Positions 59,304 through 64,000 of a stretch of DNA of 64,000 bases are shown piece after piece. The stretch lies in the NCBI RefSeq assembly GCF_015291665.1, contig NZ_CP030049.1, positions 620,001 through 684,000 of the forward strand. Direction: 5' to 3'. The DNA comes from Bradyrhizobium sp. CCBAU 53338. Its GTDB lineage: Bacteria > Pseudomonadota > Alphaproteobacteria > Rhizobiales > Xanthobacteraceae. Each line of letters begins with the position of its first letter. The stretch's first letter is position 1. Under the pieces are notes generated by a model. That model was not told the origin of the DNA, did not search any database, and worked only from the letters and a program-made list of their open reading frames with translations. Position numbers and translations under genes: made by a program.

Positions 59304-60052
59304 CAGAGCACCCCGGCTTCGTTCTTGAGCTTCGACACCAGCTCGGCGACGTCCTTCACCTTGACGCCGGCCTTGCGGCCCGCGGGCTCAGCCGTCTTCA
59401 AAACTTCGAGGCGCGCAGTGACGTCGACACCGTAATCGGCAACGGTCTTCTCCGCGATCGGCTTCTTCTTGGCCTTCATGATGTTGGGCAGCGAGGCATA
59501 GCGCGGCTCGTTGAGACGCAGATCGGTGGTGACGATCGCCGGTCCCTTGAGCTTGACGGTCTGCAGGCCGCCGTCGACTTCACGGGTGACCTTGAAGTCG
59601 GAGCCTTCGACCTCGAGCTTCGAGGCAAACGTCGCCTGCGACCAGCCCAGCAGCGCAGCCAGCATCTGGCCGGTCTGATTGCTGTCGTCGTCGATCGCCT
59701 GCTTGCCGAGAATGATCAGGCCGGGCTGCTCTTCTTCTGCAACCTTCTTGAGGATCTTGGCGACGGCGAGCGGCTCGACGGTGCCTTCGGCCTTCACCAG
59801 GATGCCGCGATCGGCGCCCATGGCAAGACCGGTGCGGATCGTCTCCGACGCCTGCGCCGGTCCAATGGAGACCACCACGACTTCGGCCGCCTTGCCGGCT
59901 TCCTTCAGGCGCAGCGCTTCCTCAACCGCGATTTCGTCGAAGGGGTTCATCGACATCTTGACGTTGGCGAGTTCAACGCCCGATCCATCGCCCTTGACGC
60001 GGACCTTGACATTGTAATCGACCACCCGCTTTACCGGCACTAAGACCTTCAT
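59303..60052 (-). CDS. etfB: Electron transfer flavoprotein beta subunit
   Basis: This 249-residue protein has the EtfB signature: [20 protein letters not shown] at the start, [20 protein letters not shown] and the AMP-binding [20 protein letters not shown]. The start at 60052 was chosen because GAGGAAACC precedes it; an in-frame ATG at 60085 would add 11 non-family residues. It is the first gene of etfBA, which runs away from the TcuA-like gene, with the shared palindrome at 60094-60118 between them. Confidence 0.96.
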   Translation of the reverse strand: MKVLVPVKRVVDYNVKVRVKGDGSGVELANVKMSMNPFDEIAVEEALRLKEAGKAAEVVVVSIGPAQASETIRTGLAMGADRGILVKAEGTVEPLAVAKILKKVAEEEQPGLIILGKQAIDDDSNQTGQMLAALLGWSQATFASKLEVEGSDFKVTREVDGGLQTVKLKGPAIVTTDLRLNEPRYASLPNIMKAKKKPIAEKTVADYGVDVTARLEVLKTAEPAGRKAGVKVKDVAELVSKLKNEAGVL

Positions 60053-60093
60053 CAGGGTTTCCTCAACAATTGCAGCAGTTGACATCTGTTGAA

Positions 60094-60118
60094 GGATAGT
60101 ATCTCATGCTACTACCAT
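60094..60118. promoter_or_regulatory. Palindromic operator between etfB and the TcuA-like gene
   Basis: AGGATAGTA, eight bases (TCTCATGC), then TACTACCAT repeats the operator at 47338-47362: the TAGTA, the spacer length and TACTACCAT are identical. It lies in the divergent promoter region, 42 bases from etfB and 65 from the flavoprotein gene, so one regulator could control both directions. Confidence 0.65.
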
Positions 60119-60182
60119 ATTCCAGGAAGCAGGGAAGGCGGAATCTGCGAGCCCAAGACCCCGCCAGGAAAGAACTCGTATT

Positions 60183-61691
60183 ATGCCTCGTGAATTCGAC
60201 GCTGACGTCATCGTGGTAGGGGCAGGAAATGCTGCCGCTTGTGCGGCCATATCCGCCAGCAATAATGGCGCGACTGTCCTCATGCTTGAGGCGGCGCCTC
60301 GGGACGAGCGGGGAGGGAACTCGACCTATACGGCGGGCGCCATGCGATACGTCTTCAATGGTGTGGAGGACGTGCTAAGCGTAGTGCCGGACATCAATCC
60401 CGATACGTTAGCCAATACTGATTTCGGCACTTACACCGAGGACCAATTTTTCGATGACATGTTTCGCGTGACGCAATTCAGGACCGATCCTGACTTATGC
60501 GAGATTTTAGTCAAGCGCAGCTTGCCGACGCTTCGGTGGATGCGAGAGCAAGGCGTTAGGTTTCAAACTAGTCATGGGCGGCAAGCCTACAAAGTGAACG
60601 GACGGTTCCAATTCTGGGGTGGGCTCAGTGTGGAAGTGTGGGGTGGTGGTCCCGGTCTCGTGGACATGCTGCTAGAGTCCGCGGAAGGGAAGGGTATCCA
60701 GTTTCTTTACGAAACTGCCGCGGTCAGTTTGATCAATGACAATAGCGGGGTCGTTGGAGTTCGCGTCCGGCATCAAGGCAAGGAGCGCGATCTGCATTCA
60801 AATGCTGTCATCCTGGCGTGCGGAGGCTTCGAGTCTAATACGGAAATGCGCGCGCGGTATCTCGGACCAAACTGGGACCTGGCGAAAGTTCGTGGCACAC
60901 GCTTCAATACCGGCGCTGGAATCCAAATGGCGCTTGCGATTGGTGCAATGCCATGTGGACATTGGTCCGGAGCACATGCCGTCGGCTGGGACCAAAATGC
61001 TCCGGCGTTCGGCGATCTCGCAGTAGGGGATGCCTACCAGAAGCACAGCTACCCATTCGGCATCATGGTCAATTCCCGAGGCCAACGCTTCCTTGATGAG
61101 GGAGCCGATTTTCGCAATTATACCTATGCCAAGTATGGTCGCGAAATCCTAGCGCAACCCGGCCAGTTCGCTTGGCAGGTATTCGATGCTAAGGTGCATC
61201 ACCTTTTGCGCGACGAATACAGGATCCGGCAAATCACCAAGATTACGTCGGATACCCTGGAGGGTCTCGCCGACCAACTCGAAGGCGTTGATCGCAACGC
61301 CTTTCTCAAGACCGTCGCTGAATTTAACGCATCGGTGCGGCAGGACGTTCCCTTCAACCCGAATGCGAAAGATGGCCGCTCCGCGGAGAGTTCGCCGCGC
61401 AAGTCCCATTGGGCCAACACGATTGATACAGGACCATTCGAGGCTTATGCCGTCACGTGCGGTGTCACCTTCACATTCGGTGGACTCAAGATTGACCAGA
61501 GCGGTCAGGTGCAGGATACAGCCGGCCTTCCGATTCCCGGCTTGTTCGCAGCTGGAGAGCTGGTCGGGGGGCTGTTCTATCATAACTATCCAGGTGGCAC
61601 GGGGCTCACTTCAGGCGCTGTATTCGGGAAGATCGCAGGTGAGAGCGCTGCTGCGGCAGTCGCTGCAAGCAAGAGCCGTTCAGCGGCCTGA
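60183..61691 (+). CDS. TcuA-like FAD-dependent dehydrogenase
   Basis: This 502-residue flavoprotein belongs to the fumarate reductase/succinate dehydrogenase flavoprotein superfamily, close to tricarballylate dehydrogenase TcuA. Markers are the dinucleotide fold (DVIVVGAGNAAACAAISASN), ERGGNSTYTAGAMRY, AVILACGGFESNTEMRARYL and the C-terminal GLFAAGELVGGLFYHNYPGG. It would oxidise a saturated carboxylate to an unsaturated one, possibly passing electrons to EtfAB. It is the first gene of an operon with the ABC transporter genes. Confidence 0.9.
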   Translation: MPREFDADVIVVGAGNAAACAAISASNNGATVLMLEAAPRDERGGNSTYTAGAMRYVFNGVEDVLSVVPDINPDTLANTDFGTYTEDQFFDDMFRVTQFRTDPDLCEILVKRSLPTLRWMREQGVRFQTSHGRQAYKVNGRFQFWGGLSVEVWGGGPGLVDMLLESAEGKGIQFLYETAAVSLINDNSGVVGVRVRHQGKERDLHSNAVILACGGFESNTEMRARYLGPNWDLAKVRGTRFNTGAGIQMALAIGAMPCGHWSGAHAVGWDQNAPAFGDLAVGDAYQKHSYPFGIMVNSRGQRFLDEGADFRNYTYAKYGREILAQPGQFAWQVFDAKVHHLLRDEYRIRQITKITSDTLEGLADQLEGVDRNAFLKTVAEFNASVRQDVPFNPNAKDGRSAESSPRKSHWANTIDTGPFEAYAVTCGVTFTFGGLKIDQSGQVQDTAGLPIPGLFAAGELVGGLFYHNYPGGTGLTSGAVFGKIAGESAAAAVAASKSRSAA

Positions 61692-61745
61692 TCAATAAGT
61701 TGCAGAACAAACTGCATCATAAACTGCCGACAGGGAGGCACAAAA

Positions 61746-62741
61746 ATGGCTCGCTCAATCCAAAACAAGTTGCGTCGTGTAGCATTTGTTGTGGCATCCT
61801 GCGTGATGCTGATTCCAGCGCACGCCACGTCCAAAGATGCGCTGACAATAAAGATAGGTCTGCAAGCCGTTCCAACCGACGACGTTTATCGCACCAAGGA
61901 TTGGGGCGCAAAGTACAACCTTAAGGTTGACATCGGGAGCTATAGCTCTGGAAGCGAAATACTCAAGGCGTTTGTCGCCGGGCAAATCGATATCGGCAAC
62001 GGAGGCTCAGGTCGACTAATCACTATGGCTGCGATGCAGCCCAATCTGTTCTACATTATTGCCGCCGATCAGTATGGGGGCGATCGCTACGGCGTAATTG
62101 TCGCGAACCATTCATCTGTCAAAGCGGTGGCTGAACTCAAAGGAAGGAAGATCGGCGCGGTTGCCGGATCCGGCTCTTTCAGCACTTTCCGTGTCTTTTT
62201 AGACAAGAACGGGATGAAGGAAGGCGACTTCCAGATCGTCAATATGAAGGTTGAGGACCTGCGAGCCGCCGTGCAGCAAGGTGTTGTCGACGCTGCAGTG
62301 GCATGGGAGCCGCATGTTGCGATTGGCGAGACGATGGGCGTGGTAAAGCGTATTCAGTCGATGAAGGGCGTAAGTGAATCGCCGAACCTTGTGCTGGTGC
62401 GCCGCAAGTTTGCTGATGAGCATCCCGAGGCCGTGGCGCGATATCTTGCCACGTTGATCGATGCCGGCACGTACATGAAGACGCAACCGGACGATGCCGC
62501 CAGCAAGGTTGCAGCCGATATCAGCAAGCAGGGCGTGGACATCGATCCAAAGGCGCTGGAGCTTGCCTTGACGCGGATCAACGTCGATCCAAAGCTGACC
62601 GACGCGATGACCGACGAGCTCATGCCGGTTGCCGAGTCTATGAAGGCGGCCGGAAAGATTCCCAACATTCCGGACTTCAAGAGCCTCGTGCGCAATCAAT
62701 TCTATGAGGAAGCGGCGAAACTCGCGTCATCTACCAACTAA
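61746..62741 (+). CDS. ABC transporter substrate-binding protein (SsuA/TauA/NMT1-like)
   Basis: This 331-residue exported protein has a signal peptide (residues 1-28, ending IPAHA) and the NMT1/SsuA-type fold: LTIKIGLQAVPTDDVYRTKD, AGQIDIGNGGSGRLITMA, AELKGRKIGAVAGSGSF and AAVQQGVVDAAVAWEPHVAI. Relatives bind sulfonates, nitrate or thiamine precursors, but many carry other organic acids. It starts 55 bases after the flavoprotein gene and is followed by the permease genes. Confidence 0.92.
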   Translation: MARSIQNKLRRVAFVVASCVMLIPAHATSKDALTIKIGLQAVPTDDVYRTKDWGAKYNLKVDIGSYSSGSEILKAFVAGQIDIGNGGSGRLITMAAMQPNLFYIIAADQYGGDRYGVIVANHSSVKAVAELKGRKIGAVAGSGSFSTFRVFLDKNGMKEGDFQIVNMKVEDLRAAVQQGVVDAAVAWEPHVAIGETMGVVKRIQSMKGVSESPNLVLVRRKFADEHPEAVARYLATLIDAGTYMKTQPDDAASKVAADISKQGVDIDPKALELALTRINVDPKLTDAMTDELMPVAESMKAAGKIPNIPDFKSLVRNQFYEEAAKLASSTN

Positions 62742-62751
62742 GGGCTCCATC

Positions 62752-63621
62752 ATGTCTAACGCGACGCCGTCGGCGCCGTTCGCGGGTGTTGCCGACGAGC
62801 AGAGGCTGCGTAGCATCTTGTACCGCGGGGCGGCATCGGCATTCTTGTTCGCGCTGCCAATCATCGTCTTCCTGTTAATATGGGAGACAACGGTACGTCT
62901 CGGCTGGATCAATGCGACGATCCTGCCTTCGCCATCAAATATCGCGCGGCGCGCGTGGGTGCTGCTTGATCCAGCCGATCCCGCCAAGAGCATATTGCTG
63001 ACGCATATTGTCGTTAGTTTGTGGCGTGCGCTGAGTTCGTTCGCTCTGGCATGCGTGCTGGCCATCCCAATGGGCCTCTTCCTGGGCCTCAACAGGACGG
63101 CCTATCTGATTGCTTCCCCACTCCTGAGCCTGTTACTGCCGCTACCGGCAGTTGCCTGGGCTCCGATCTTCCTGGTCATTTTCGGTCAAGGCGATATCAC
63201 GATCATTGCTGTCTGTTTCCTCGGTGCCTTCTTTCCGATTCTGTACAGTACTATCCAGGGCGTGCGCGCAATCGGCCGACACTCCTTGTGGGTCGTGCGC
63301 AGCATGGGCGCAAGCCGGTTTGATATCTTTCGGCGTGTGCTGTTACCCGGTGCGCTGCCGGCGCTGATCTCGGGGCTGAAGCTTGGAATGGCGCATTCGT
63401 GGCGCACGCTGGTCGCGGCCGAAATGCTAGCTGCGTTGACCCATGGCCTCGGATTCATGATATTCGCGGCGCGTTCCTATATGGACGTATCCACGATGTT
63501 CGTCGGCATCGTATGCCTGGCCCTGATCGGTCTCCTTATCGAACGTGGCGTGTTTGGCTCGCTCGAAGCACTTACCATTCACCGCTGGCACGGTAACGGA
63601 AAAGTGGGTAGCCATCGATGA
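62752..63621 (+). CDS. ABC transporter permease (SsuC/TauC-like)
   Basis: This 289-residue membrane protein has six helices and the binding-protein-dependent permease signature (LRSMGASRFDIFRRVLLPGA-like: VRSMGASRFDIFRRVLLPGA, key part MGASRFDIFRRVLLPG). LPSPSNIARRAWVLL near the N terminus is typical of SsuC/TauC proteins. Start 62752 follows the binding-protein gene by 10 bases. The stop overlaps the next permease start (ATGA). Confidence 0.93.
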   Translation: MSNATPSAPFAGVADEQRLRSILYRGAASAFLFALPIIVFLLIWETTVRLGWINATILPSPSNIARRAWVLLDPADPAKSILLTHIVVSLWRALSSFALACVLAIPMGLFLGLNRTAYLIASPLLSLLLPLPAVAWAPIFLVIFGQGDITIIAVCFLGAFFPILYSTIQGVRAIGRHSLWVVRSMGASRFDIFRRVLLPGALPALISGLKLGMAHSWRTLVAAEMLAALTHGLGFMIFAARSYMDVSTMFVGIVCLALIGLLIERGVFGSLEALTIHRWHGNGKVGSHR

Positions 63622-64000
63622 GCGTGGACACATCCGGCATCCGTCTGCAGCGATATACTCGGTCCCCAGCCTCGTCCGGTCTCGCGATACCGATGGCTCG
63701 TATCGCGCTGATCCTGGTGCCGCTGGTGGCTTGGGAGGTGTGCTCGCGGTTAGGGTTGATAAACGGCTTCTTGTTTCCGGCGCCGTCCGCGATCCTCAAC
63801 AAGCTTTGGGTGCAATCCGGCCCAAACGGAAACCCGCCATATGCAATTCTGTGGCACGTGGCAGACAGCATGCTGCGCTTGCTCTCGGGATTATCACTTG
63901 CGGTAATCATAGGTACCCTGCTCGGGGTTGGACTTGGCATGAGTCAGCGGGCGCGGCTGGTGTTTCAGCCAATCATTAGCATCTTGATGCCTGTGCCGAC
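63618..64000 (+). CDS. Second ABC transporter permease, cut by the window edge
   Basis: From ATG 63618, overlapping the previous stop by 4 bases, the frame stays open to the window end (about 127 residues). It encodes a first helix (ALILVPLVAWEVCSRLGLIN), the SsuC/TauC-type FLFPAPSAILNKLW, and a second helix pair (LLSGLSLAVIIGTLLGVGLG). It is a second, different permease of the same family, so the transporter may use a heterodimeric channel. The ATPase gene should follow. Confidence 0.9.
   Translation, partial: MSVDTSGIRLQRYTRSPASSGLAIPMARIALILVPLVAWEVCSRLGLINGFLFPAPSAILNKLWVQSGPNGNPPYAILWHVADSMLRLLSGLSLAVIIGTLLGVGLGMSQRARLVFQPIISILMPVP

Noticed and set aside
58503..59435. 310-codon plus-strand frame
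   Set aside because: It is antisense to etfA and etfB, which are clear family members.

Overview
The window looks like part of the symbiosis island of a Bradyrhizobium-type nodulating bacterium. It carries a complete rhizobial type III secretion system (T3SS; rhc/nol/nop genes), the regulator TtsI behind a nod-box-like sequence, tts boxes ahead of secretion genes, a NodV/NwsA-like sensor kinase, a virK gene, and a heavy load of decayed insertion sequences between islands of intact genes.

Positions 1-1545 hold the 3' end of a group II intron and a nopP-like effector gene with a degenerate tts box. Positions 2305-7679 (minus strand) form one tts-box-driven operon: nopC, nopA, a SctD-type FHA protein (y4yQ), two small proteins in the position of SctX and SctY, rhcV, and a frameshifted y4yS-like TPR lipoprotein. 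Positions 8459-11639 (minus) hold nopX with a near-perfect tts box and rhcC1 (nolW). Positions 11847-20532 (plus) are the main apparatus operon nolB-rhcJ-nolU-nolV-rhcN-y4yJ-rhcQ-rhcR-rhcS-rhcT-rhcU. Positions 20699-23500 (minus) are ttsI-rhcC2-y4xK-like, and 24772-27417 is the PAS-domain histidine kinase. The expected circuit is plant flavonoid/NodD to nod box to ttsI to tts boxes to secretion.

Positions 27418-38550 are a mobile-element graveyard: two broken IS66 copies, a frameshifted IS4-type element and an intact IS5-type element with inverted repeats and a target duplication. Three isolated coding islands lie in it: virK, a small exported protein and a DUF2130 protein.

Positions 38613-46324 (minus) are a catabolic cluster: a frameshifted aminotransferase, an RraA-like aldolase, a fused hydantoinase/oxoprolinase, an IclR regulator and a TctC-type binding protein with a palindromic operator. 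Positions 47383-50811 (prpD, prpF, a ComA-like protein) and 58365-64000 (etfAB, a TcuA-like flavoprotein, an SsuABC-like transporter cut by the window end) are separated by IS630, IS701 and IS91 elements. The two parts share an almost identical palindromic operator, TAGTA-N8-TACTACCAT, at 47341 and 60097. They therefore look like one regulon, and perhaps one undescribed organic-acid or sulfonate pathway, split by transposon insertions.

The points most worth a second look are that shared operator, an RhcU without the NPTH autocleavage motif, a SctX/SctY-like pair upstream of rhcV, and Tad-pilus-like outer-membrane parts inside the T3SS.
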